In this document: piece after piece, positions 24,225-35,994 of the stretch
Position numbering within the stretch: the first letter of the stretch is position 1
Layout of the letters: the number at the start of each line of letters is the position of its first letter
Source: Paramecium sonneborni
Lineage: Eukaryota; Ciliophora; Oligohymenophorea; Peniculida; Parameciidae
Reading direction: 5' to 3'
NCBI GenBank assembly: GCA_905182985.1
Contig: CAJJDN010000106.1
Coordinates: 3,843 to 67,842, forward strand
DNA: 64,000 bases
Made by a program: the position numbers and the translations under genes
The notes under the pieces: model-generated
Database searches by the model: none
The model's input: the letters and a program-made list of their open reading frames with translations, nothing else
Told to the model about the DNA's origin: nothing

Positions 24225-26378
24225 ATGGATGATATATAAATCAAAGTTTTTATACCAAAAACAACTAGTCAACCAACACCTAAAAGAGATCGAAAATAAG
24301 AACATCAACAAAGGAAACTCAAATAATAATAGAAAAAATAAAAATATTTTGACAAACTCCATTAAACCCATCAAAATGAATCAATACCACAAAATTAAAT
24401 TTCAGATCAACAAGATCAAACAATAAATTAAGAAATTTAAAAAAAACCATAACAATAAGATCAAAAACATCCAAGAGTGCCTATGAAATAATTGATCATT
24501 CATTAAAAACCATAAAGTGTTACTTTACCATAAATTAATCAAGATCAAGAAGGTGAAGTATTTACTGAATAGTATTTTGAAGATCTCCAAATTCATCCTA
24601 ATGTCAAATTGGGATTGAAATCAAGTGAATTTATTAAAATGACTAAAATACAATAACTAGCTATCCCTATTGTTGATACAAGTAATTACTCAAATTTATA
24701 TTATTAGAAGCTAATACATTTATTAAATCTGAAACAGGATCAGGGAAGACCCTTGCTTATATGGTACCACTTATTTCTCATTTGATGAATACTGAAACAA
24801 GAATTACAAGAGAATAAGGAACATATATTTTAATAGTTTGTCCAACAAGAGAATTATCATTATAATGTGTAGATGCTGCACTTAAAGTAGGAAAAAAATG
24901 TCCTAATATAGTTGTTGGTGCATTAGTTGGTGGTGAAAATGCAAATCATGAAAAAGCAAGACTTCGAAAAGGAGTAACAATTGTTATTGGTACTCCAGGT
25001 AGAATATTATATCATATACAAAATACTTAAAGTTTCAAATTTTTAAATATTCATACACTAGTTTTTGAAGAATGTGATAGAATTTTAGATATGGGTTTTT
25101 AGAAAGATATTGAATAGTTGATTTAATTATTAGGAGATAAGATTGATATTCCTTCATGTTAAAAGATTATGGTTTCAGCACATGTTAATCAAAACATTTG
25201 TTAAATTAAGGGTTTAGAGATTACTCCTAAAAATTATAAGTTTGTTGGATTTTCAAAAGAATTTATAAAAGAAACAAAAACAAAAGATATTTAAATTAAT
25301 GAAGATAATTTATAATGTAATTGGCTTGGTGAAGGAGATCCAACTTGGTAAATTCCCTCAACTTTAAAGTAATATTATACTCTCATTTAAGAACATCAAA
25401 AATTGGCATTTCTTTTTGCTTATATTCGGACTTAGATAGGTAAGAAAACTATAATTTTTGTATCAACATGTGATGAAGTTGAATTTTATTGGTTTTTATT
25501 TTAATAAGTTCAATTTAACAATCCATTTAAGAAGTAAGAACAATAAAATATAGAGGAAGAAGAGGAAGAAAAGAAATAAGCTTTTATAACATAAGAGGTT
25601 TATAAATTACATGGAAATATTGAATAATAACAGAGATCAAAGACTTATTTTAATTTTAAGAAAAGTAAACATTAAGATGGATGTATTTTAATTTCAACTT
25701 CAGTTGCATCAAGAGGTCTAGATTTTCCTGATGTTACTAATATTTTAGTATTTGATCCTCCTGATTCTTATGATGATTATGTTAATAAAGTAGGAAGAAC
25801 AGCAAGAATTAATAAAAATGGTTTAAGTCTTATGGTGCTTTTTGAAAAGTATTTATTTTATTTTAATACTAAGTCTTGAATCATAATAATTTATTGAAGA
25901 AATTTAATCTCATTTAGCAGCCCCATTAAATTTAGTTGAATCAGCAGAATATTTTAAGGCCTTCTAATATTATTTATTTGAAACTAAAAAAATTCATGAT
26001 AAAATGCCTGATAAATTTTTAGCTTTAATGATTAAACAACTTATAAAATAAGATAAAGATTATTAATTATAATCTAGAAGGTATATAATTTAATCAATAG
26101 TTTATAGAGCTTATGTGAGTTTTCTAAGAGCTTATGGTAGATTGAAGAGTTTTAAGATTAAGACTTTGAATTTACATAACTTATCAAAATCTTTTGCTTT
26201 AGAAAAAGCTTTTTCAGAAGATACAAAAGATGAAAGATATCAAAAAGACTTGAAATTTATTAACCGAGAGAAGTTTAGATAAAGAGAAGATTAAGCTAAT
26301 GAAACTAGATGGGATAGAGAAAGAAAAAAGAGAAGAGTAATGTCATAAGCAGAATTAAGTAAAATGGAATTCATGTGA
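24225..26378 (+). CDS. DEAD-box-type RNA helicase, Dbp7/DDX31-like, with altered motifs
   Basis: 700 residues after removing introns of 26 and 25 nt (701 exact codons). A Gln/Lys-rich N-terminal extension is followed by the helicase core. Motifs: Q motif [20 protein letters not shown] near residue 161, Ia PTRELSLQ, Ib [19 protein letters not shown] (EECD where DEAD is expected), III SAH in place of [27 protein letters not shown] lacking the leading His. The C-terminal region ([20 protein letters not shown]) resembles the DUF4217 extension of Dbp7/DDX31, which acts in 60S ribosome assembly. The altered motifs suggest weakened or lost ATPase activity. Nucleolar role inferred from family. Confidence 0.8.
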
Positions 26379-26382
26379 TTTG

Positions 26383-26440
26383 TATATATAATAATAATAG
26401 TAATTTATATATATAATAATAATAGTAATTTATATATATA
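26383..26440. repeat. short AT tandem repeat
   Basis: Two perfect copies of a 25-base unit (TATATATAATAATAATAGTA plus ATTTA) and the start of a third, between the helicase stop and the convergent EF-hand gene. Confidence 0.8.
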
Positions 26441-26491
26441 AATGAATTTTAATAAAATAATCAATTTAATTATATAAATAAAACAAAAGAA

Positions 26492-28108
26492 TCAAGAATC
26501 TGCACCACAAAACATACATAATAAATCTGAATTAGGATGTCCTTAATTTATTACTTCTTTTAGCTAATTAAATTATATTTCTTATTAATAATCCACTCCA
26601 ACTGAATCAAAAATAATTCTAGAAAAAAATTGTGACATTTCATCTAAAAATTCTCTATTTCCATTCTTTATAAACTTTTATAATGTTTATTAACTTAATC
26701 TTACTACTTCTTAATAAGAGAGTTAACCATCCTTATTAGAATCAGCAATTTTAATAAATAGATCAATTCTTTAATCCCTTGTTTTAGCTTACACTGAACT
26801 CATTAAATATAAAAATTATCCCCAATCTAAGAAACCTGAACAACGACTATCTATTATATCAAATATTCCCCTAGCCATATTTTCTGCTTAATCTTAAATG
26901 GTTTCAATTCCATTTCTGTATACTTCATATGTAATTCCTTAGACTTACAATTATTTACTTTTTATTTTCATATATCCTGAAATAAGATGTAATACTTTAT
27001 AAAGTGAGAAAAAAGCATAAAGTTAACTTCTATTTAATCTATACTTAGCCTATAAGGAGGGTATATTTAGATGTAATAAAGGTGGTATTTTATGTAGCAT
27101 TTTCTTTTCTTAAGGAACATAGGATTTAGGTGTTTTAGTATCTGCTGGATATTATTTTCCTAATATCTTAGTTAATTTAGTGCTTATTAAACTTGATGTA
27201 GATATTTATTTCATTTCAAGTGCCCTACTTTTTGGCGTTGGATAAAGCACATTCTCATAAAATCGAATTATCTTTTCTATTTCTTCATTCTCCTTTGATA
27301 AGTTCTATTTTAATTTATTAATGAAATTATCTAACTCATCCTAACATTTTTACATGTTATCTATAAAATATTATTCTTATTCAGTTAAATATGGTCTTGA
27401 TGTTGAATTAGGAACATTAGTTTTATTATATGATAAATTTGATAGTCTATTTTAAGAACTAAATGATTAATGAGTTGTTTTGAACTTACAATTTGTAATT
27501 ATGAATGGATCTGAATTTTAGCGACTAGTCATTTTAAAATTATCGTAAACATTTTCTAAATCTTAAATACCTTTCTATAATATTCGAGATCTAAAACTGC
27601 TCTATGGTATTAAGTGATCATATGGATTGTTATTTATAATATGTTAATTAGAGTTTGTTAAGGAAGGTTTCCTTGATTTATCATCAGAAAAATTATTACT
27701 TATAATACTTGCATCCATTTGAATAATTTAATATAGAAGTTTTTCATATTTCTTATCATATAACCAATGATTATTATCTTTTATACTCACAAGATAAGTT
27801 TCAATAGATTAATCATACATGGTAATCTAATTACCATTTAGATCATAAAAATAAAATTTAGGATTTTTGAGTTAATTCAAATCAGAATATTGATTTAACT
27901 CTTTTTCCATTAATTTCTCAATCTTAATTTATTTTCCTTAAGTGTAAAAACAATTCACTTTCTTGCAGTTTATTGTATAGTGATTTGAAACATCATCAAC
28001 AAATACAATTTTGAGTGCAATCAGTTTATTTATAGGAGAAGTTGATTAACATAATTTTAATAGTGGATTTCTATGTTTAATATTGACATTTCCTATTAAT
28101 CTCGCCAT
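26492..28108 (-). CDS. EF-hand calcium-binding protein
   Basis: Intronless, exactly 539 codons from MARLIGNVNIKHRNP to TGA. The N-terminal 120 residues are a mixed globular segment (IKKIVFVDDVSNHYTINC-like, ending FYFYDLNGNQITMYDQSIE), followed by a Ser/Asn-rich linker and a coiled coil (MQKCQDELDNFINKLKQNL). The C-terminal third has an EF-hand pair: a degenerate loop DIIDSRCSGFLDWGQF near residue 413 and a canonical loop ADSNKDGQLSYQEV near 454 (D-x-N-x-D-G-x-L-x3-E). The last residues carry a CMFCGAD motif. Likely a Ca2+ sensor, partner unknown. Start codon lies 18 bases from the divergent THOC5-like gene. Confidence 0.8.
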
Positions 28109-28126
28109 TATTAATTAAAATATAAA

Positions 28127-29605
28127 ATGGAATTACAATAAAAAATCCAAAAATTGATAGATTAAATGAAAGATAATGTAAGTAAAGCTACAGGTAAAAG
28201 AAATGATAGTATTGATTATTAATTACTTACTGATTTAAGAAAAACACATCGAGAATTATATAGAAGTATTGAAGGAAATAGGAGAACAAATTAATTAGAA
28301 AAAGACTAACTAGATAAATAGACAATCAATTCTGAATGTTTAAAATATTCTAAAACATAATTGCAATAGTAAATAGGATAATTTAAAGCTTTACAAACAA
28401 ATTTCTATAATCAAATTAAAAAATAACTTGATTTAGAGGATAAAAATCCATTTGATCATAATAAGGAAATCTTACATAAATTAGAAATAGAATTAGAAAT
28501 TAGAAAAGAAAAGAAGAAAAAATTTGAAGAAATTACAAATGAATATGAGCATCTATAATAAAATTATGAATAAAAAAAATCATAATATTTTCAAGTATTA
28601 CCAGATTTACTAAAATAAACACAATAACAACTCATACCTGCATTAAAAATGTTTGAAATTCCTCATTTAGCACTCCCTTCATAATAAGAATTCTATTAAT
28701 AATTACCTTAACCATTACATTAAATTTATTAAAAGTTACAAACTAAATTCATATAATTGGAAATAATATCACATTAAATTGCAGATAGTATTTATAAATA
28801 ATCACAGTATGAATTGAAAGTAACAATTGAATCAGGAATTTATGATTAAATTGCATTAAATTATTTAGGAGTTAAGTAAGAATAGTTTTATGAAAATATA
28901 TACCCTTTTTCTTTTAGTATTAGATACTTTACAACATTAGATAAAATTGTATTTTAAGTTGATAGAAAGAATTAAATAACATCAGAAGAACTCTTTTGTG
29001 GATTATTTTAAGGAGATCCTGGAGAACCTATATTTGTAAATGCAAAAAGTGATGAAGAAATTAATATTAATACAAAGTATATGTCATTCAAATGGGCTAA
29101 ATTATTAACAGGATTTGAATTGAGTGCTTAAGAATTCTATTTACAAATATAGAGAAGAATATATAACATCTAATTGATCAAAATTTAATTACAGAAATTA
29201 TAAAAAAATGAATTACTAACAAATTTTCCAGGGTTGAATTTTGAATAAAGATATTAATTAAAGTATTTTGGAAACTCTTAAATTAATGATGATACTCCTT
29301 TCTGGTATAAATTTTGTTTAGGAGAAAGTTTAATTTATAAATAAAACAAAGATTCTAGCTTATTGGTTGAAGATAAAACCTTATAATCATATATACAATT
29401 AAATTATAGATTTGAAGGCTAAGCTGAACATCTTCATGACTGTTACAAAATGGTATTAGCAAAAGATGATTAATAAATAGAAATTGGTATCATAGTACCA
29501 CTAAGTTATCCATAATAGTATAAATTTTATATATAAATAGATCAGTCCGTTATTAGATTTTATCAACATAGAATATTAATATTTCTCAATATGAATTTTT
29601 TATGA
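28127..29605 (+). CDS. THOC5: THO complex subunit 5-like protein
   Basis: Intronless, exactly 493 codons. The N-terminal coiled coil (IDYQLLTDLRKTHRELYRSI, then KLEIELEIRKEKKKKFEEIT) is followed by VLPDLLKQTQQQLIPALKMF and PSQQEFYQQLPQPLHQIYQK, equivalent to the LPxPLYVLF segment of THOC5, then a C-terminal domain with the YFTTLDKIVFQVD and CGLFQGDPGEPIF segments seen in that family. THO couples transcription to mRNP assembly and export in the nucleus. Human THOC5 is about 680 residues, so this is shorter. Divergent from the EF-hand gene and convergent with the ORP gene. Family call rests on remembered motifs, so treat as likely, not certain. Confidence 0.6.
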
Positions 29606-29761
29606 TATGTAAAAAATTGGGAAATTGTTTAATAGAAGGGCTTTAATTATCATATTAAATATTAAGAATAATTTAATAATTATCAGAAAGAAGATAAAAT
29701 ATGTAATATTATTTAAAACATTAATGAGAAGTTTATAAATTTAATTTATGGATAATATTAT

Positions 29762-32426
29762 TCATCTTTTTTACCTTAATTTTTAATCTTTTCTTTAGTC
29801 TACTTCCATTTTCTCTTTCATATCTTAAGCTCTTTGTATATCCTTCATTTTCATGAGTAATAAATCTAATCTATATAAACAATCAGAAGGTAAAGGTCTT
29901 GACTCTAATTCTAACACATAGGGTCTATCATTAAGTAGATTAATAATAGTAAATACCTATGTATATTAATATCCCAAAATCTTAAGTTGTTAATGTCCAA
30001 ATGAGATGTCCATCTTCCACTAATTTAATCATAAGTTTCTAGAATTTCTTCTTTATTAATTTTTAGTTTCAAATTCAATCCTGATCCAGTTTTATGTGCC
30101 ATTTTGCATCGTTATATAAACATAGGAGATACTTTATAAATCTTTCCCAAGAAATAATCTATTGGAGTGATCTATCTTGAAAAAAAACTTTTGTTTTAAT
30201 CTTTAGGGTTAAATTAGATCACAGCACACAATTAAAGTTCCGGTTAAAAGCAGAAACTGCGTTTATGACAATTGACATTTCTTTATCCAGTTATAATATT
30301 ATAAACCGTAAACGGTTAATTAATGTAATAAAATTTTAAATTAGTATTTTAGAAATGTACAATAGAATGACCATGTTATTCTCCTGAGAGACTATTATAA
30401 CCCATATTAACTATAGGACTAAAAGATCCATATAATTTATAATCTCTTCCATACATAATATAATTAGATATAGGTGGATGATGAGATGTCTACTCTAAAT
30501 AAATTGGACAGCCAAGTATTCTACCTTAAAATGTTTCTCCCAATATTGGATTAAATGGTTTTTCTTATTGAATTCCCATCATAAAACTTGCCATATGGAA
30601 TGCAATTGTTTATTTCATTTATTATAGAGGATCATTACATTTTGCTGCAGATTCTAAAAATAAAGGAGCATGTCCTTATGCTCTAGCCATTCTCTCTAAA
30701 AATGATCTACTTTCAAATATTTAAATAGGTAAAGAAACAGACATTACAGACTTTCCTTAAATAAGATTAGAACCCATTCTTTTAATCATATTTAATAGAA
30801 CAGATCTTTAATCTTTTAATAACTTTTCATTATGATAAGTTAAACCACCTTTTGTATTATCTACTCTATAAAATTTAGTATATAAGAAATGACCTTCTTC
30901 ATCATTTGTTTAAAGTTACTTATCTAAACCAGATACAATTATTTAATCTGAATATTATTATATTGCATCTAAAATATATTCTCCATTTTCAACCTTTTCA
31001 ATCAACTTTTAAAATTCTTACTTTGATTAATTTTAATGCTATTCTGATGTTATTCTTTATATTTCAGATTCAGTTAATTTTATTGAAATCTATATAGTCT
31101 CAAATAGTTCAACATTCTTAACTTCTACATTCTCTGTTATTTGTTATATTTCTTATTAAATTTACATTAAATTTCTATCCGAAGATGTAATGTTTAACAA
31201 TAAAATTTTTAATAATTTTTCACCAGCATCCTAATCTTTACAATCTACATATATTTCTTCAATTAATAAACTTTTAAACTCCTACTTGCTAAATAATATC
31301 AATTTTAATACTTTGATGGTTAAACAACGAGAGCAGATCTTGTTATCTTATATTTATCTAATTTATTAGCTAAGTTTCTATCAATTTAATCATGAAACAT
31401 TTCCTACCCTGTATATTTACGAAATATACAATAGATACCATCTTTTTCAAATCCTTTTTAAGTAAATACTATTCTTATTTTATTGTTTTCCTCTTACTCA
31501 TTTTAATTTAATGAATGTGATAAATAAAATTAACTAGGATTCTAATCTTCTTATACTTCTTCGTCTTATTAACTATGCTATCTACGTATTACATAATCTT
31601 TAAACTCAAATTCTAAATATACCAAACTACATCCCTTCTTAGTTGGAAATACTTAAAATTGCTTAATTACATCAGGCAACCAACTTTATGTGGATGGCAT
31701 TACATGTTCCTATTATAAATTATATACATATTTTTATTACATCATAAATCCTTCTAGGTTCTATCTTTGAATAATATACTAATTTCATGTGCAAATTATC
31801 ATTTGGGTCTTGATACAATTTTGCATTTTCTTAATCCAAAATCTGCTTAAAATTTTAAATATCACTAAATCCATCCAAATTCTCAAATGTATTTTACAAT
31901 AGAATCTCCATATCTTTCTAATTTTTTATTCTTTTTCTTTACTTAAATAAACTATGGCAAATGAGGAATCATATTTTCAATCTTATCACGAGACATTAAA
32001 CTTGGTTTTGGTCGAAACACTAATGGTTATTTTTCTATATAAGGTTCAACTTCAGGATGAGATTTATCAAATTCCTCCAAAAATCTTAATTACTCTTATT
32101 ATCTCTTCCATTCACCTGTGAAACAATCAACCCATTATTAACAATCTTTTTCATTATTCCATCCAAACTTAAATTCATTTTATGCATTTGATAGTTTTAA
32201 TGACCATTTCTCTTAATACTTTCCCAATTACTTAATGTTGTAATTTGAAATATCAATTTATTTTTAACTTTGACTCTTCACATCTTATATTTATAAAATC
32301 TGAAAATATCATTAAAACTACCCTAGAATTTAAATCAAACACCAAAAGTTTTTCCTTCCACTTTTTTATAAATCCCGATAGTTTATATCCACTTCCACTA
32401 TAAAATTCTAAATTATTCAGATACAT
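29762..32426 (-). CDS. oxysterol-binding protein-related protein (PH + ORD)
   Basis: Lipid-transfer protein for membrane contact sites. N-terminal PH domain: GYKLSGFIKKWKEKLLVF, a 22-nt intron, then KWSLKLSNAQNEFKFGW and CQQWVDCFTGEW. The middle (about residues 150-550) is less clear, with a globular segment FPTKKGCSLVYLEFEFKDYV. The ORD follows: FHMASFMMGIQQEKPFNPIL, LGETFQG, the family signature LEQTSHHPPIS, then YGSFSPIVNMGY and VYNIITGQ. The C terminus has the typical LPSDCLYRLDLLLMK and KMEVDQRKDQKLRQKR end. The last intron is 32 nt. The 5' part is also present in a second, truncated copy at 33485-33658 beside an N; that copy is artefactual. Confidence 0.85.
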
Positions 32427-33037
32427 TTTTATTAATATTAATACTTTATTATATTTCAAAAATTTCTGTTGATATCCTTACCTCTTCAACCAAGTTTTTT
32501 ATGCTGAATTCTCTACTTTTTATCTTATTCTAACATAAATTTAAAACAAAATAAAGTTTTAATACACAATAATTTATTTATATCATTATTATATATCATA
32601 ATTTATAGAAAATTACATAACCAACTAAAAAATCAAAAAGAAATATATACCCGAAACTACCATTCTTCCTTAAATAATTTATTTACCATTTTATAGAAAT
32701 CATCTATGCTCATAGAAACAATAAAAAGTTTCAGACGGGTTTAGGAAATGTATAAAAATTTGAAAATTATTTTCATCACATCTAATCTTAAAGGAAAATT
32801 AAATTATGCTGGATTTAACTTAAATAATAAGTTATTTTATGTTTTATATATTTTAAAAAATCTACTTTATTGAGTTCAAATTTATTTTTTGATAATTGAT
32901 CATCCAAAGCTATTTGATTAGAATAAAAAAGTAAAACGATCATAAATTAAAATTTATAAATGTATTAAGTATTTATATGCATAATTTCAAAATGAATGAC
33001 GAAATTCTATTATCCTTTTGGTCTGATATTTTGTATT
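31807..33037. repeat. duplicated flank of an assembly join (left copy)
   Basis: These 1231 bases recur, apparently unchanged, at 33039-34269 (offset 1232), with one N between. The copy covers the first ~200 codons of the ORP gene and its upstream region. The left copy is continuous with the rest of the ORP gene and is the one to use for it. Confidence 0.85.
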
Positions 33038-33038
33038 N
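33038..33038. other. single N joining two contigs
   Basis: One N between identical 1.23 kb flanks marks a contig join that was not merged. Confidence 0.9.
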
Positions 33039-34269
33039 GTCTTGATACAATTTTGCATTTTCTTAATCCAAAATCTGCTTAAAATTTTAAATATCACTAA
33101 ATCCATCCAAATTCTCAAATGTATTTTACAATAGAATCTCCATATCTTTCTAATTTTTTATTCTTTTTCTTTACTTAAATAAACTATGGCAAATGAGGAA
33201 TCATATTTTCAATCTTATCACGAGACATTAAACTTGGTTTTGGTCGAAACACTAATGGTTATTTTTCTATATAAGGTTCAACTTCAGGATGAGATTTATC
33301 AAATTCCTCCAAAAATCTTAATTACTCTTATTATCTCTTCCATTCACCTGTGAAACAATCAACCCATTATTAACAATCTTTTTCATTATTCCATCCAAAC
33401 TTAAATTCATTTTATGCATTTGATAGTTTTAATGACCATTTCTCTTAATACTTTCCCAATTACTTAATGTTGTAATTTGAAATATCAATTTATTTTTAAC
33501 TTTGACTCTTCACATCTTATATTTATAAAATCTGAAAATATCATTAAAACTACCCTAGAATTTAAATCAAACACCAAAAGTTTTTCCTTCCACTTTTTTA
33601 TAAATCCCGATAGTTTATATCCACTTCCACTATAAAATTCTAAATTATTCAGATACATTTTTATTAATATTAATACTTTATTATATTTCAAAAATTTCTG
33701 TTGATATCCTTACCTCTTCAACCAAGTTTTTTATGCTGAATTCTCTACTTTTTATCTTATTCTAACATAAATTTAAAACAAAATAAAGTTTTAATACACA
33801 ATAATTTATTTATATCATTATTATATATCATAATTTATAGAAAATTACATAACCAACTAAAAAATCAAAAAGAAATATATACCCGAAACTACCATTCTTC
33901 CTTAAATAATTTATTTACCATTTTATAGAAATCATCTATGCTCATAGAAACAATAAAAAGTTTCAGACGGGTTTAGGAAATGTATAAAAATTTGAAAATT
34001 ATTTTCATCACATCTAATCTTAAAGGAAAATTAAATTATGCTGGATTTAACTTAAATAATAAGTTATTTTATGTTTTATATATTTTAAAAAATCTACTTT
34101 ATTGAGTTCAAATTTATTTTTTGATAATTGATCATCCAAAGCTATTTGATTAGAATAAAAAAGTAAAACGATCATAAATTAAAATTTATAAATGTATTAA
34201 GTATTTATATGCATAATTTCAAAATGAATGACGAAATTCTATTATCCTTTTGGTCTGATATTTTGTATT
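33039..34269. repeat. duplicated flank of an assembly join (right copy)
   Basis: Copy of 31807-33037. It contains the first part of the ORP gene (minus, ATG at 33656-33658) cut off by the N, then the ORP upstream region. Its right part is continuous with the dynein relic, so only the non-coding part here is informative. Confidence 0.85.
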
Positions 34270-34494
34270 TTCATAACGTTTAATAATTAAATATTCTAAA
34301 TATTTTTTAGAAGCTTGATTTTACCAGACATCAATAGAATTTGAATCAGGAAAAAAATGAAAAAAAGTACCAAATCAGACATGAGCTTTAACAAATTTTT
34401 ACTTTTAATTCTTAATTAAAAAAATATTCTAGAATCCAAATTTTTGAACAAAAAAAATATGAATATGAAAATTAATCAATATCTAGTATAACAT

Positions 34495-35637
34495 AAGAGA
34501 TTTAAATCTCTAGGATGGAATGTGATATATGATTTCAATGATTCAGATTGGGAGACAGCTGATAATATTCTCTTAATGTATGTTGATTAGACCTAACATA
34601 ATAGCAAACACAGTCAATAATAATAATAATAGTAACTTGGATAACAATAATAAGATTAACCAGTTTAAAAGAGTCCTCCTTGGTAGCAGATACAAATGCT
34701 CTAATAGATTCAATTATTTCATTATCACCATAATCAGTAAAAGCAGGTGAGGAATCAATGGAAACTAAAGTATAAAAATTGATTTAAGAAACATTGTGTA
34801 AAGTTCCTTAGGAAATAGATATGTAAGAAACTATAGAGAAAGTGAGACCTGGTGATTAGAATCCGTTAAAAATAGTATTGATGTAAGAAATATCAAGATA
34901 CAATAAATTGTTGAATACAGTTAGAACTTCTTTGATTAATTTAGATAAAGGTTTAAGTGGTTTAGTATTAATATCTGAGGATCTTGAAACAATTATGCAT
35001 AGTTTGTTTGATAATAAGGTACCATAATAATGAAAATTCTGTTATCATTCATTAAAACCATTGTCTAGTTGGATAGTTGATCTTGAGAAAAGAGTTTTAT
35101 AATTGAGAAGTCGGATTAAATAGTAACCAAGTGTATTTTGGATTTCTGGATTTTCATTCCCTACTAGATTTACAACGGCTTTATTATAATAGAGTGCTAG
35201 AAAGGTGAATACTCCAATAGATTAATTTAGATGGGAATTTTCATTCTTACCACTTGGATCTGAACCTTAAGCAGCTTAAGATGGAGCATATATTTATGGT
35301 CTATTTCTTGAAGGACCTAAATGGGATGAAAAGAATTATATTGTTGATGATGAACCTATGAAATCACATGATTAACTGCCAATCATTCTATTTAAACCTG
35401 TAAGTTAAGAAGGTAAAAGTAAATCAAAGAAAGGTATAATATAATCATTTAATTTTTAGGTTAAACTTTTATCTCTGTCCTACCTAATATTATTAAGTAC
35501 GTAGTGGAGTCATGGAAAGACCATCCTTTCAATTTGATGTTATGTTACCATGTAAACCTAATCCAGGTCAAGCTTCTAATGAAGAAGATTTCTGGATTAA
35601 AAGAGGTACTGCTTTACTTATGCAATTATCAGATTGA
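34495..35637 (+). pseudogene. decayed 3' fragment of an axonemal/cytoplasmic dynein heavy chain
   Basis: Reads as the C-terminal end of a dynein heavy chain: RFKSLGWNVIYDFNDSDWET, KIVLMQEISRYNKLLNTV, LSGLVLISEDLETIMHSLF, SVFWISGFSFPTRFTTALL, QDGAYIYGLFLEGPKWDEKN and the end DFWIKRGTALLMQLSD. Everything before the AAA6-proximal region is missing (an intact gene needs over 12 kb). A Gln-rich microsatellite (about 34595-34660) replaces the conserved segment after LLMYVD. A TGA at 35031-35033 stands where the family has Trp (NKVPQQ-TGA-KFCYHSLKPL). One more frame break occurs before YLCPTQYYQVRSGVMERP. A clear pseudogene. Confidence 0.85.
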
Positions 35638-35994
35638 TTATAATTGTGCAAATAAATCAACAATATTTATCAATTATTTATTTCTATTAATTACAATTCT
35701 CATTACTTTTTTTAGTTGATAGTCAATTACCGACTACTTAAAATTAGCAACCCATTCTCAATTATTTATCTTTAATATATACATCACATCAATTACAATA
35801 CTATAATTATTTATATTAAGAATTATCATTTCTGAATACTCCAACATAAAAATAGTATCAATTTTTATAATTATTAATAGTCTAAAGTTCAGTTTAGAAA
35901 CTATTAGTAATATTAGTAATTGCCATGTATTCGATAAAAATTTAAGAGATTCAGAAACAATTAATCTGTATTAGATAAATGATAATTTTATTTG
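35638..35994. other. AT-rich intergenic region
   Basis: About 360 bases after the dynein relic, with no gene seen. It probably holds the promoter of the following gene. Confidence 0.5.

Noticed and set aside
26383..26440. Possible terminator or telomeric repeat
   Set aside because: The unit is a simple AT repeat, not C4A2/C3A3 telomeric sequence, and ciliate protein genes have no such terminators.
33485..33658. A second PH-domain gene right of the single N
   Set aside because: It is the ORP N terminus repeated at a constant offset of 1232; artefact of the join.
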